Source: Silene latifolia
Taxonomy: Eukaryota > Streptophyta > Magnoliopsida > Caryophyllales > Caryophyllaceae
Length of the DNA stretch: 64,000 nucleotides
Reading direction: 5' to 3'
NCBI RefSeq assembly: GCF_048544455.1
Contig: NC_133538.1
Location: forward strand, 41,551,969-41,615,968
This document shows, in pieces, positions 10,911 to 22,064 of the stretch. Position numbers and translations under genes: made by a program. Position 1 is the stretch's first letter. Each line of letters starts with the position of its first letter. The notes under the pieces were generated by a model, which ran no database searches, had not been told where the DNA came from, and saw only the letters and a list, made by a program, of their open reading frames with translations.

Positions 10911-11253
10911 TTTGCGAGCCTTTAGGCGCAAACAAGAAACAACTCAAGGATATATCCCGAAGATGCCTCAGGTATGACTCCTTCTTATGGCTGGCGAGCC
11001 TTCGTACGTAGTCTAACAGAATTAAAATGACCCACACGGACAGTCGACAGACTCTAAACTGTTCCCGACGACAGTTCCTTGACTCGTACCCCCGAGTCGC
11101 CTTGGCGTCGCCCTTCCCGATGGTAGGTCATTGGCTTAAACCCTTTTGGAGTCGCCTCGACATCGCAATGATCTTGAGGTTGTAATCTTCGATTGAACTG
11201 GAGGCTATACTTTGACTTTTGCCCCATCCAAGGTTCAGTCAAAGTGGAGGCTC

Positions 11254-13811
11254 TGTAGATACCCAGTATCTGCACCTTCCAAGAACCACCCGATGATGAT
11301 CGGACTATAATGTATTTTTGATATGCGTGCGTGGATTGGCTATACATGAGACGATTTAATGCAGTAATCGGATATGAAAAATGATTTCAAAAATGGTTTT
11401 CTAACTCCATTTGCATTAAAACAACACTATTTAGAGTTAAAACCGTCTTCGGACCCAAAACCGACTCAGAAACCCGCAACTCGAGTCAACCTAAGTCAAC
11501 TTGAGTCTCGAATGTCAAAAATAATGCCATGAATGTCTTTATCATGCCATTTGCATTAAAACGACACTAATTATAGTAAAACCCGACACCGGGCCAAAAA
11601 CTGACTTCAAATTCAAATCCCGACTCAAGACGGATCAAACCCAAGTCAAGCACAAAATGCCTACTCTAAATAACACTCAAAAATCATCTTATTATATGCC
11701 CATATTGTTACAAGACATCCTATTTGGATACCACAATCAAACCACCCAAAAAATAGATAGGGGACAGGCCACGTCCAAATTGAAAAGGACAGGGCACCCC
11801 ATTGCGTAGCAGGGTGGCTCGCGGCTCAATGGGCGTCCTCCTTATCCTCTAAGAAAACTCAACCTATCTACCACCCCACAATTCTCTATAAATACCCACC
11901 ATCATACACCACAATCTTCACGCGAGCGTCCGCCCCCTCACATCTCCCTTAAACTTCTAGACTCGACTTCTTAAGTCAAAAAATCGACACGTGTTTTCGA
12001 CCTACCGATCGAAAACACAAGCCTTACACATTTTGTTTGGTACCGTCACCGCGCATTCGACCAACCCATTCGACCAACTCAACATTAATCAACATGTTTT
12101 TCAACAACATATTTTCAAATCATTTTCAAAACAAAATCCTTTTTTAAGGCACTCTTTTAAACTTCTTTGATCGCGAGTAGTCACAACGAGAAAATCGTCT
12201 CTAAATTCGTCTACCTCGCAAACATCAATACACGTAAGTTTGAGGGTATAAACAACTCACTCATTTCATGTCTTTATAATTTTTACAAGTTTATAAGCAT
12301 GAACAATGCATAACACGATCCAAAAATAGGAGAAATGAGCCAAAACTGGATTTTGGCCTGAGATAGGGGCTACTTGCGTAGCAGGGGAGTTCGCGCCTCA
12401 ATGCCCTCTCAGGCCTTATTCCAGCCGTGTTTGTGTTCATCTTTCCGCAACATTTTCCTTTTATTTTATTTTACGGCTTTTACCGTTTTAATTCATTTTT
12501 ATGACAAATATTTTAACCATAAATTGTAATCACCCTTGGTTCCTTATACCATGACGGCTTTATCCGTGACTCGGTGATATTATTTGGTTAAATACATTTT
12601 AAAGGGTATTATAACACTCTTTTATTTTATTTACCATTTTTTCTCATTTATTTACACTTGCAAACATATTAGTCATAATGCATGATCAACCTTGGTTCCT
12701 TATACCATGTCGGTTTAATTCGAGTACGATGACAAACTTGACTAATTAAAAAGAAATGAACTTAACATATTAGTTCATATCACACATTTTACATTTTTAT
12801 TTATAAACTATGCTTTTCAAACTTGCAAATCCGACAACGAGTATTACCAAAGATAATACTAATTATTCCAAGTCATGCAAATCATTTAATCAAAAATACG
12901 GTTTTAAACAACTTTTTTAACAACCATGAGACGCCCCTTGGGTCGTCGTCTGACTCCCGCCACAAGAGGCCGTCTGTTTTCATATTTCAAAACCTTGACA
13001 GGCTTTGTTCCCTCGCCTAATGGCTCGCGCCCCAATGGGACTGCCTGGCACTGTTGTGTCTCGTTTTGGCACTTGTCTAGGATAATTCCGATTACGGTTA
13101 ACCCGAATACGTGACGGATCAGATTGACGAGTTTGCATTTTATACTTTATGCTTTAAACACACTTTTTCAAATATATGGATCGTGTTAAGCACCGTAATC
13201 CGAATTTGGTAAATGGATGTTTAATTTCCGTTTTATATGCAAATCAACCCTTAAATCCAACTTTGACATCAATTTCATGATATGTGGATAAACAAACCGA
13301 CTTAGAAAACTTTCACATGTTAGGTTACTCTTGGATGCGCATTCATGGATTTAAACCGTTTTATCAACTTTTGCACTTAAACAACCATGATCGATAAGTA
13401 GAGGCCGCTAACGCGGGCGAGATTTGGATTTCGATTAAAGAGCTTCCCAATACGTATCCTCACCCCTTACTCAGAACCTTTGGATAGTGGATGGCCTTAT
13501 CCAGGGCGTACGAGAGTCATTTTAGCGATAAGATGCTAAAGGGGGACGAGTCCTTATCTTTAGTACCTATGGCAAGCACCGCTTTTTGCCTTGATTGACC
13601 TAGGTATAAAGTTGATTCGAACGGGTTCCAAGCATCCCACAAATGCTTGTTGGTGACTCTGAACATCTCTACATCATCTCGAGACCTTTGCCGAGACGAA
13701 ACTGACTGATCTAAAACGATCTGGTCGAAAGAATTTTTACGCCACCGAGCGTGGCTTTCAAACCGCTGCATGTCCACAGATTGGCTTGGTGTGCAGGTGG
13801 CCCATGTCCAC
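11254..13811 (+). repeat. TAT-1 3' LTR, about 2.5 kb
   Basis: The LTR starts TGTAGATACCC after the polypurine tract. A TATA-like ctctataaatac lies at 11883-11894. The U5-like part resembles the corresponding part of LARD-1 LTRs (tagaggccg at 13400, ttggtgactctg at 13647). The right end is uncertain. Two tgtccaca words, near 13778 and 13811, are candidates, and the second fits the start of TAT-2 integrase better. AT-rich stretches at 12400-12900 hold nothing coding. Confidence 0.58.
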
Positions 13812-13839
13812 ACTACCTGCGATGCCTGGAGCCGCATGA

Positions 13840-14830
13840 GGCCAAATAGGTTATTGAGGACATACATGATGGATACTGTGGAAACCACAAAGGAGGCAGA
13901 AGCCTAGAAAGCAAGGTTCTAAGGACAGGCTACTTTTGGCCAACCTTAAGAGTTGACTGCCTAGCTTCCAGCTCAAAATGTGAAGCTTGTTAACTTCACT
14001 CCCCATTCATTCATTGTAGGCAAGCTACCCCAAGCACCAGGACAAAAAGTCTACATTTAGCCATGACTGATTACTTTTCAAAATGGATAGAGGCTGACTC
14101 ATATAGGCAATTCAAGGAGAAGGATGTCATATAATTCATCAAGCAAAACATCATATGCATATGGCATCCCCTCAGAAATAGTTTGTGACAACGACACTCA
14201 ATTTCTGGGAAAAAGGACAATGGCCTTCTATGCACAATGGAATATCAACCCGGTGACCTCCACACTAGGCTATCCAAAAGCCAACGGCCAGGCCGAATCC
14301 AGCAACAAAGTGGTAATCAGCTGCCTGAAGAAAAAACTAAAGAGAAGAAAAGGCAGATGGGCTGAAGAACTCCCTCTAGTCCTCTGGGCTGACAGAACTA
14401 CACCTAAAAAATCCACAGGCCAGACCCCTTACTCCCTGGTCTACGGCTGTGAAGCAGTGATCCAAGCAGAAATCCATGTTACAACTACCAGGTGCAGCTT
14501 GAACACCATGGAGGAAAACCAGCCACTAATGCAAGACAGCCTGACCCTAGCTGAAGAGCTGAGAGATGCAGCCAAGACCAGAATAGCCTCCTACCAACAA
14601 AAAGTAGCCAGAAGATATAATAAAAATGTGAACATCAGAATATTCAAGGAAGGGAACTTAGTCCTACATAAAGTCTTCCCAAATACAAAAGACAAGAATG
14701 CTGGCAAACTTGCTCCTGCATGAGAAGGACCTTACCTGATTGATTCAATAGTAGGGCAGGGAGCCTACCGGCTACAGACCCTGGACGAAGAAATGATCCC
14801 CAGATCCTGGACATCTCCCACTTAAAACTC
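13840..14830 (+). pseudogene. TAT-2 integrase remnant
   Basis: The zinc-binding (HHCC) part is decayed at 13840-13990. The core follows with VGKLPQAPGQKV, MTDYFSKWIEADSY (first catalytic Asp in TDYFSKW) and, in the 199-residue frame from 14124, GIPSEIVCDNDTQF (second Asp) and GYPKANGQAESSNK (catalytic Glu). After it comes the usual TPYSLVYGCEAV block. The chain continues out of frame to about 14820. Stops at 14057, 14132 and elsewhere, and a frame change near 14124, make it a fossil. Integrase inserts the cDNA into the host chromosome, and the catalytic residues are still readable here. Confidence 0.8.
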
Positions 14831-15628
14831 TTTCATGTATAAACCATTTATCTTATGCTTCAACCAGGTAAGACTATCAACCTTATCTCTTACCTGGCAT
14901 GATTCTATGTGTAAACCCCTGAATAAAATGATCCAAGTTCCTTCTATGTTATTTCTATGTGCTTTCTTACTAGTTGCAATTGCCTGTCATAATTACAATT
15001 TTCACCATATGTCTCAAATTACCATGTTAAATCCTAAAAACTTGTTTTACGCTTCCACTGTAATTATTTAGATAATTATCTTTACCTGCTTAAACAAATA
15101 TTCAGGATTGAGGGCCACTCCACCCAACTTGAACAACATCCCAGAAATGCTTCACAAACTTTGGCATTTTTGCCACTTCTAAAAAACACATAAAAATTGA
15201 GCTCAGTAAAAAAGACAGGTATAATGGTGAGATAAATCCAGACTACTTGTCTTAAGCCCTCCTGACAGTTTGAGGTCCATAAGCCCTCCTGACAGGCAAC
15301 TATCCCTCTTACCTAAAAAACCCCTCCAGACAGGCTAAGAGCCATAAAATCCTTGGACGCATTGAGGGCCATAAGCCCTTCTGACAGGCATTATCTTAAC
15401 AAATATTCCAAATTTCACTACTTGAACAGGTACTATCTAATCAGACCAAGCACACAATGGAAACAAGAAAGCAACTTCAATTACACTAAAAGAAAAGCAA
15501 GGAACAAAGTTTGCCCAGGGAACATCCCCCTCTGGATGAGACAAATACCAACTAGCACGAAATTCAAAATTTGTCCAGGGAACATCCCCCCTGGATGGGC
15601 CAAAAAAAAGTCATCCTAAGTAAAACCA
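14831..15628 (+). repeat. TAT-2 spacer with two short direct-repeat families
   Basis: No gene is seen. The phrase ccataagccctcctgacagg or a close variant occurs four times at 15240-15395. A second phrase with tttg.ccagggaacatccccc occurs twice at 15510-15600. This is the region between pol and the antisense ORF. Confidence 0.6.
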
Positions 15629-15911
15629 TCAACATGCCTTGGAGGCAGTAGTAGAGCTTGTGCCTTCATCAGTTGCCTCCTCCTCTTCATCACCTTCATC
15701 CTCATTAGCCTCACCACTTTTATCTTTAGTCGGAGGAGAATCAACCTCATCATAAGCATGCAGCTTGCAAAGATCAGGGTAGGTAGCATTGAGGTCAACC
15801 ATTTCCTTCTCCGGGTTCCAATACGGCCTGACTTCCACAGGCTACTTCATGGTATCAACACGACCCTTGCCAAAGAAATACAAGGCAGCATCCTTATACC
15901 TGCCCTGCACC
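15629..15911 (-). pseudogene. TAT-2 antisense accessory ORF, C-terminal part
   Basis: The minus strand encodes a short hydrophobic/basic block (RPYWNPEKEMVDLNA near 15800) and then an acidic C-terminus. There is one stop near 15840. Across the COP-1 insertion, with one copy of the TSD removed, the frame joins the part that begins at 25577. It is therefore the tail of the same antisense ORF. Extra antisense ORFs between pol and the 3' LTR are known for Tat-clade elements. Their function is unknown. Confidence 0.65.
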
Positions 15912-16802
15912 TGTTGGAGCTGTGTCCTCCAGTTAGTGCGGATAACGTTATTACACATACACTTGTACGGACAAGTGGGAGCTTGTTGGGGCTGGTGTCC
16001 TCTACAGTTAGTGCAATAACATTTAAATCTCTAAAAGGATCAAAGGGTATACTTTTGTATTATTATCAGTTGGTCCACGTTTATCAATAACGGTTGGCTT
16101 GCTAGATAAGTTTGACGTTATTGTCATACAGATGGCGGTGATCAACTGGTCCCTAAAAGTCACACCTATAGGATACGTTTGAGAGATGTGACGGTATGAA
16201 AATACAGTCATGTTGATGCCAATTTTGACTAACCAGTTAGTCGGAGTTATTGACTAATAATTAGTCAAAAGCGATGTTGAGATAATTATTTAATACGGAT
16301 TAAATAAAAATGGCTAAGACGAATTAAGCGGTTAATTCGTAAATTAAATATAAGCGATTATATTTGATTAATGTATATTGAATAAATTAATTATACAATA
16401 TTGTCTTTGTCGGACATGTATTAATATTTCGACTAAGTCATGTTCCTAGTTGATATTTTAATTACCGATAACCGATGACAATTTATATTTAAAAACCCGT
16501 CGTATACGTTTTAGCAATTCAAGTCGGATCACGAGTTTAATAAGGAGGAAGTGGAAAGTCCACTCCCTCCCTAATGAAACCCACGGACCGAGCAAGGGTA
16601 GAACAAAAGGAGAGCTTCTCCTCCTTTCTAACCTAATTTTCATTTTGCAAAAATAATTAGGGTTTTGAGAACATTTCCTCTCAAAACTTAGATCTCACAT
16701 CTGAAAACTTCACACGTCAATTCTCTCAATATTGCAAGGCAATTAGAGAATACATTCTAGCACAAGGGCATATTCTCAGACGATCTTGGGTGCAACAATT
16801 TT
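15912..16802 (+). repeat. COP-1 LTR copy 1, inverted, at the left terminus
   Basis: It runs in plus orientation, TGTTGGAGCTG at 15912, then a second start TGTTGGGGCTGG at 15984, and on to ggtgcaacaatt at about 16800. The last 190 bp or so of the LTR (its U5 end) is missing. The first 72 bp repeat the pre-LTR PPT region plus the first bases of U3, exactly as found, inverted, at 17960-18031. The 61-residue frame here (minus 16458-16643) is a mirror of non-coding LTR sequence and not a gene. Confidence 0.88.
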
Positions 16803-17959
16803 ATATAATAATACCCTTAAAATATAAGGACTATAACGCAAATTTTATATGTGATTTTTGTCATAAACAAAATTACAAGAGAAAAACGATAAAAGTAGAT
16901 CAAAGTAGATCTCCTCCTAATTGTTGCACCCAAGATCATCTGAGAATATGCCCTTGTGCTAGAATGTATTCTCTAATTGCCTTGCAATATTGAGAGAATT
17001 GATGTGTGAAGTTTTCAGATGTGAGATCTAAGTTTTGAGAGGAAATGTTCTCAAAACCCTAATTATTTTTGCAAAATGAAAATTAGGTTAGAAAGGAGGA
17101 GAAGCTCTCCTTTTGTTCTACCCTTGCTCGGTCCGTGGGTTTCATTAGGGAGGGAGTGGACTTTCCACTTCCTCCTTATTAAACTCGTGATCCAACTTGA
17201 ATTGCTAAAACGTATACGACGGGTTTTTAAATATAAATTGTCATCGGTTATCGGTAATTAAAATATCAACTAGTAACATGACTTAGTCGAAATATTAATA
17301 CATGTCCGACAAAGACAATATTGTATAATTAATTTACGAAGTCGTTGTGAGCCGGAAAGCGTACCGGTCTCGACCCTGTCATAAACATCAAAGAAAGCGA
17401 AACGGATTCGAACTTCTCCTAGAATAGTTTCCAGTGTTATTTTTTAAAATAAAAAGAAAGAAAGGAATTTTAATGTTAGAGTTGCGATTTTGGCGGACTG
17501 TGCTCCACCCCGGCTCCTGGTTTAGAAGGAATGAAAGTGGTCAATCGAGCTCGTAGGTCAGTGGTTCAATCTATACTTTCCCGGCCGGCCGTACTTGTGA
17601 TGGTTCCCAAGGATCCTAATTCGTCTTAGCCATTTTTATTTAATCCGTATTAAATAATTATCTCAACATCGCTTTTGACTAATTATTAGTCAATAACTCC
17701 GACTAACTGGTTAGTCAAAATTGGCATCAACATGACTGTATTTTCGTACCGTCACATCTCTCAAACGTATCCTATAGGTGTGACTTTTAGGGACCAGTTG
17801 ATCACCGCCATCTGTATGACAATAACGTCAAACTTATCTAGCAAGCCAACCGTTATTGATAAACGTGGACCAACTGATAATAATACAAAAGTATACCCTT
17901 TGATCCTTTTAGAGATTTAAATGTTATTGCACTAACTGTAGAGGACACCAGCCCCAACA
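16803..17959 (-). repeat. COP-1 LTR copy 2 (3' LTR), with replaced block
   Basis: It is oriented minus. Its U5 side starts near 16808, where the first 16 bp or so of the complete LTR (TGAGGGGTAATATCCG in copy 3) is absent. Relative to copy 3 it lacks about 48 bp near 16893. Between 17336 and 17617 the 73 bp present in copies 1 and 3 is replaced by unrelated sequence. The U3 end is at 17959, followed by a PPT (rc agctcccact, 17960-17969). Confidence 0.85.
17336..17617. other. Foreign block inside COP-1 LTR copy 2
   Basis: About 282 bp replace 73 bp of LTR. The block is less AT-rich than the LTR and has no similarity I can see to the rest of the window. It contains GGCCGGCCG and a few tRNA-T-arm-like words (ggttcaatc, ggattcgaac), but no cloverleaf could be built. 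Filler DNA from break repair, possibly organellar, is one option. Confidence 0.5.
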
Positions 17960-18065
17960 AGCTCCCACTTGTCCGTACAAGTGTATGTGTAATAACGTTA
18001 TCCGCACTAACTGGAGGACACAGCTCCAACAAACTCCCACTTGTCCGTACAAGTGTGTGTGCGAT
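17960..18065 (-). promoter_or_regulatory. COP-1 duplicated polypurine tract / U3 junction
   Basis: On minus, two junctions follow each other: ACAAGTGGGAGTT then TGTTGGAGCTG (U3 start at 18031), and 72 bp later ACAAGTGGGAGCT then TGTTGGGGCTGG (U3 start at 17959). Each PPT is preceded by the hairpin acttgtacggacaagt. This is a tandem duplication of about 72 bp that covers the PPT and the first 37 bp or so of the LTR. Confidence 0.78.
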
Positions 18066-18817
18066 AACCGATTCTCATATTCATTTAAAATTTCTCCCAC
18101 TCAATGTAAAACAATTTGCAGATCCGGATCCGCAAAGGTCGTATTTTACAATCGATCTGTATCAAGAGTGGTTTCCCCGACTAGAGAGTAACTCAACTGA
18201 TAAAACGAATTCGTATTCGAGCATGGCCATGCATTTCAGTTACAGCTCCTCGAGTGGCCCTGAGAAATATCGAGTACCTGATAAAGGCTGAATATTTCCC
18301 TCAACTCGACTCCTTCCGATCTAAGCACAGCATGAAATGACCCAGAAAAAAACTACTTGGCCCCCTGTTACGGATGACCGTGAGAAAGAAACCAAAGTCA
18401 CCCAAAATCTGCCTTAGTCTCAAGAGACAGTCGATAGTCAAAAGAATCGACTCTTAGGATCACCATGGAGGTCTTATCCACGACCGGGCACCGAATGTTA
18501 TAAAACATTTAGGACTCCACGTCGATGTCACAATTGTGTCCTATGAGATATCCGTATAACCCGCCTCTGTGATTGGTCAGTCAACCGGTTGACTTATGGC
18601 TCGTTGAACCCACCATCAACCAACGTCACAAAATAATTGCCAGAGTTATCAGCTCATGTGGGCAATTAAGGACCAAAAATATAATGTTTGTTCAATTCAC
18701 TTTGTGGTGTTCAAAATTGTCGTACAAATCCACATGAAAAACAAAATATATATAAATATCAAAACGATGATGTCGTATAGAGTACAAAAGAGAATGAATC
18801 TAATCCATAAAAGAGTA
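18066..18817 (-). other. COP-1 3' untranslated region
   Basis: This lies between the end of the RNase H coding region and the PPT. No gene or repeat is recognised on either strand. Confidence 0.4.
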
Positions 18818-20633
18818 CTACAACTTAGGAACACGTTTAATTCTCATGGAATTAACATGCCCTTCATGCTTATCTTGTCGTAATGGTTTAGTGAGAGGAT
18901 CTGCTATGTTATCATCTGTAGCAATCTTTTCTATCACTACTTCCTTTTGCTCCACGTAATCTCGGATTAGATGAGCTTTCCTTTGTACATGTCTAGACTT
19001 GTTGCTAGACTTTGGCTCCTTAGCTTGGAAGATGGCACCTCTATTGTCGCAATAGATGGTGATCGGGTCATTCGAACTAGGCACTAGAGATAGTCCTTGT
19101 AAGAATTGACGCATCCATATCGCTTCCTTTGCGACTTCGACGCGGCATAGTACTCGGACTCGATCGTAGAATCTGCTATAACACTTTGTTTGGAACTCTT
19201 CCACCGACTGCGCGCCATTAAGAGTAAAAACGAATCCAGACCGAGATTTTGAGTCATCTCGATCCGTTTGGAAGCTAGCATCTGCAGAATCGGTTGCGCA
19301 TAGCTTTTGTTCGCCCTCCATAAGTCAAAGCCCAATCTTTAGTCCTCCATAGGTACTTAAGAATGTTCTTGACAGCCATCCAATGTGATTCACCGGATCT
19401 TTCGGAATCGACTTGTCATACTCAATGCATATGCCACGTCCGGACGTGTGCATATCATGGCATACATGATTGATCCTATAGCCGAGGCATAAGGAATCCG
19501 TGTCATGCGCTTTTTCTCTTCCGGTGTCTCTGGTGCCTGAGACTTGCTCAAATGCACCCCTGGAGCCATAGGAAGAAACCCCTTTTGGAGTTAGTCATCT
19601 TTGAATCTCTCTAGGATTTTGTCTATGTAAGACTCTGATGAGAGATAACATCCGTCGTGATCTATCTCAATAGATACGGATGCCCAGAATTCTTTGTGCC
19701 TCTCCCAGATCTTTCATCCGGAAATGGTTTTTCAACCATACTTTCACCGAAGTTAAGAGAGGTATGTCATTCCCAATCAGGAGTATGTCATCGACATACA
19801 ATATTAGGAAGACAATCTTGCTCCCACTCGACTTGATATAAAGACATGGTTCCTCGACTGATCAAGTAAATCCATTTTCTTTAATCACTTGGTCGAAGCG
19901 ATGATTCCAACTCCGAGATGCTTGCTTAAGTCCATAAATGGAACGCTTAAGCTTGCACACTTTCTTAGGATGTTCGGATCGATGAAACCTTCGGGTTGTA
20001 CCATGTACAACTCTTCCTCCAAAAAGTCGTTTAAGAAGGCGGTTTTCACATCCATCTGCCAAATTTCATAGTCATGAAAAGCGGCAATCGCTAAGATAAT
20101 CCGAATGGAACGCAAAGATGACTACGGGTGCAAAAATTTCATCGTAGTGCAAACCTGGCACTTGGTGAAACCTTTAGCAACTAGTCGTGCTTTATAGATA
20201 TCTTGTTGACCTTCCACGAATGCTTTATCTTGTAAAGCCATTTTGCCTTTGAAAGGGGACGAACCTTAGCAGGTAAGTCAACAAGATCCCATACGTTGTT
20301 CTCATACATAGAGTCCATCTCGGATTGCATGGCCTCAAGCCATAGCTTTGAGTCGAAACTAGTCATGGCACCTTTATAGGTTGCGGGTTCACTACTCGTT
20401 AAGAGTAGAATGTCATCTATGTCATGTTCCTCGACCATACCAATGTATCTGTTCGGAGGAATAGAGACTCTTCCCGACCTCCTAGGTTCCTCAGAATATT
20501 TACCGCAATGGGATTGAAGGAATTGGTTCCTCCAATGGTTGCTCGGTATTTGGTTCCGGAATCTCCGACAGGTCGAAGGTTCTATCACTCTTTGCATTCT
20601 CGAGAAATTCCTTCTCTAAGAATGTCGCACTAG
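18818..20633 (-). pseudogene. COP-1 reverse transcriptase and RNase H remnant
   Basis: Read on minus from about 20500. RT starts with WLEAMQSEMDSMYENNVWDLV and KAKWLYKIK (20350-20200). It continues with KLKRSIYGLKQASRSWN (near 19950) and has the catalytic LYVDDILLIGND at about 19810-19770. RNase H follows (19330-18820) with SADASFQTD, ESEYYAASK, KEAIWMRQFL and the late DNIADPLTKPL motif. This layout and wording are those of TNT1-94-like copia polyproteins. At least six frame changes or stops are visible, for example near 20180, 19860, 19620 and 19100. RT/RNase H copies the RNA genome into cDNA. Confidence 0.85.
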
Positions 20634-21600
20634 CCGCAACAAAAACACGTTGTTCGGTTGGCGAATAGAAGTAATGACCAAGCGTTCCTTTAGGATAACC
20701 TATAAAGTATGTCTTGACCGATCGCGGGCCGAGCTTATCCTCGTGTCTCCACTTGACATAAGCCTCGCAACCCCAAACCCGTATAAAGGACAAGTTAGGG
20801 ACCGTTCCCTTCCATAGTTCATATGGAGTCTTGTCAACGACTTTAGACGGACTTCGGTTAAGTATTAGAGCAAATGACGAAGAGCATAACCCCACAATGA
20901 GGCAACACGGTGTGACTCATCATGGATCGAACCATATCAAGTAGTGTTCGATTTCTCCGTTCGGACACACCATTCAACCGAGGTGTTCCAGGTGGAGTTA
21001 ACTGTAGGGCAATCCCACAATCCTTAAGGTGTTGATCAAACTCGTGAGAAAGATACTCGCCACCATGATCCGAACGTAATGTTTTAATCTTTCTACCCAA
21101 AGAGGTTCTGCCCTATTCTCGGTATTCTTTGAATTTCTCAAAGGATTCACTTTTATGCTTCATTAAGTAGACATAGCCATATCTACTTAAATCGTCCGTG
21201 AAAGTGATGAAATACCTATAGCCTTCTCGTGCGGTGATTGACATAGGTCCACATACATCCGTGTGTATGAGTCCTAATAGGTCAAGCAGCGCATTCCAAC
21301 ACCTTTGAAGGAAATCCGAGTCATCATACCGATGAGACATGATTCACACGTGCCAAATGATTGAAAATCAAAGGCCGAGATAGCTCCATTCTTTATGAGC
21401 CGTTTTTGCGTTTCTCATTAATGTGTCCCATACGGCAGTGCCATAGATACGTTTGATCTTTGTCACCAACCTTTAACCTTTTATTCATTACGTGTAATAT
21501 TTCGGTGGTCCGATCTAAAACATAAATTCCGTTCATGGAGACCGCCTTGCCATAAATCATATCGTGTAATGAGAAAATGCAAGAATTATTCTCTATTACA
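20634..21600 (-). pseudogene. COP-1 integrase remnant
   Basis: On minus a GAG-pre-integrase region (WHCRMGHINEKR near 21430) leads to the core: HTDVCGPM (first Asp, near 21270), FITFTDDLSRYGYVYLM, LRSDHGGEYLS (second Asp, near 21070) and GVSERRNRTLLDMVRSMM (Glu, near 20950). It then continues with TPYELWKG, RVWGCEAYVK and GYPKGTLGHYFYSP. Copia order is PR-IN-RT-RH, and that order is kept here. A frame change occurs near 21105 and another near 20890. Confidence 0.85.
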
Positions 21601-22006
21601 AATGAAAAACCAAGTTTGTCAAGTAAACCTGAAATAATGTTTTTCGAAAGACTGGTACATAATAGCGATTATATAAAAATAACTCAAATCCGCTAGGAAG
21701 TTGGATCACGTATGTTCCCCTCGAGACGGCAGCCACTCGTGCTCCATTCCCGACACGTAGGTCCACCTCACCCTTTACGAGGGGTTCGATGTTTGAGCCC
21801 CGCACATGATTACACAGATGAGAACCACAACCAGTATCTAGTACCCAAGTTCCGTAACTTGCGTGGTTAATCTCAATCATATGAATAAAAGTAGAAGAGG
21901 AAGAAAACATACCAACAGGTTTAACACGACCTGCTTTTATGTCCTCATGGTAGACAGGACATGTACGCCTCCAATGCCCAGTCTTGTGGCAATGATGGCA
22001 TTCCAT
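21596..22006 (-). pseudogene. COP-1 zinc knuckle and protease remnant
   Basis: The 136-residue frame starts with a CCHC knuckle, CHHCHKTGHWRRTC (residues 3-16). An aspartic protease core WVLDTGCGSHLC follows at about residues 54-65, with the active-site triad written DTG. The protease of copia elements cuts the polyprotein. This stretch is readable over its full length, but it is separated by frame changes from gag (near 22050) and from integrase. Confidence 0.82.
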
Positions 22007-22064
22007 GTTTTCGGTCTTGCTCTTTGTCGCGCCCGATGAGTTACTTGCCTCACCAGGCCCACTC

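Larger units (their letters stand above)
10460..13811 (+). mobile_element. TAT-1: Ty3/gypsy Tat/Ogre-like 3' end
   Basis: The order is a non-coding pre-LTR region (10460-11240), a minisatellite, a polypurine tract (aaagtggaggctc, 11241-11253), then a long LTR starting TGTAGATACCC. A Cys-poor, repeat-bearing 3' region before the PPT and a TGTAGATACCCAGTATCTG start are typical of Tat-clade elements. No gag or pol is visible in this part. TAT-2 integrase begins directly to the right, so TAT-1 probably inserted into TAT-2. Confidence 0.62.

Noticed and set aside
10667-11011. Two overlapping ORFs over the minisatellite
   Set aside because: Both are open only because the repeat unit lacks stops in these frames. 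The encoded repeats match no family.
13645-13665. ttggtgactctg as a primer binding site after the TAT-1 LTR
   Set aside because: LARD-1 has the same word inside its LTR, about 60 bp before the LTR end. TAT-1 is entered from its PPT side, so this is a 3' LTR and no PBS is expected.
16458-16643. A 61-residue frame that occurs three times (minus 16458-16643, plus 17076-17261, plus 24917-25102)
   Set aside because: It lies in the three COP-1 LTR copies and repeats because the LTR repeats. No known domain and no coding signal.
17336-17617. tRNA gene in the foreign block
   Set aside because: Words like ggttcaatc resemble a T arm, but no acceptor or anticodon stem could be paired.
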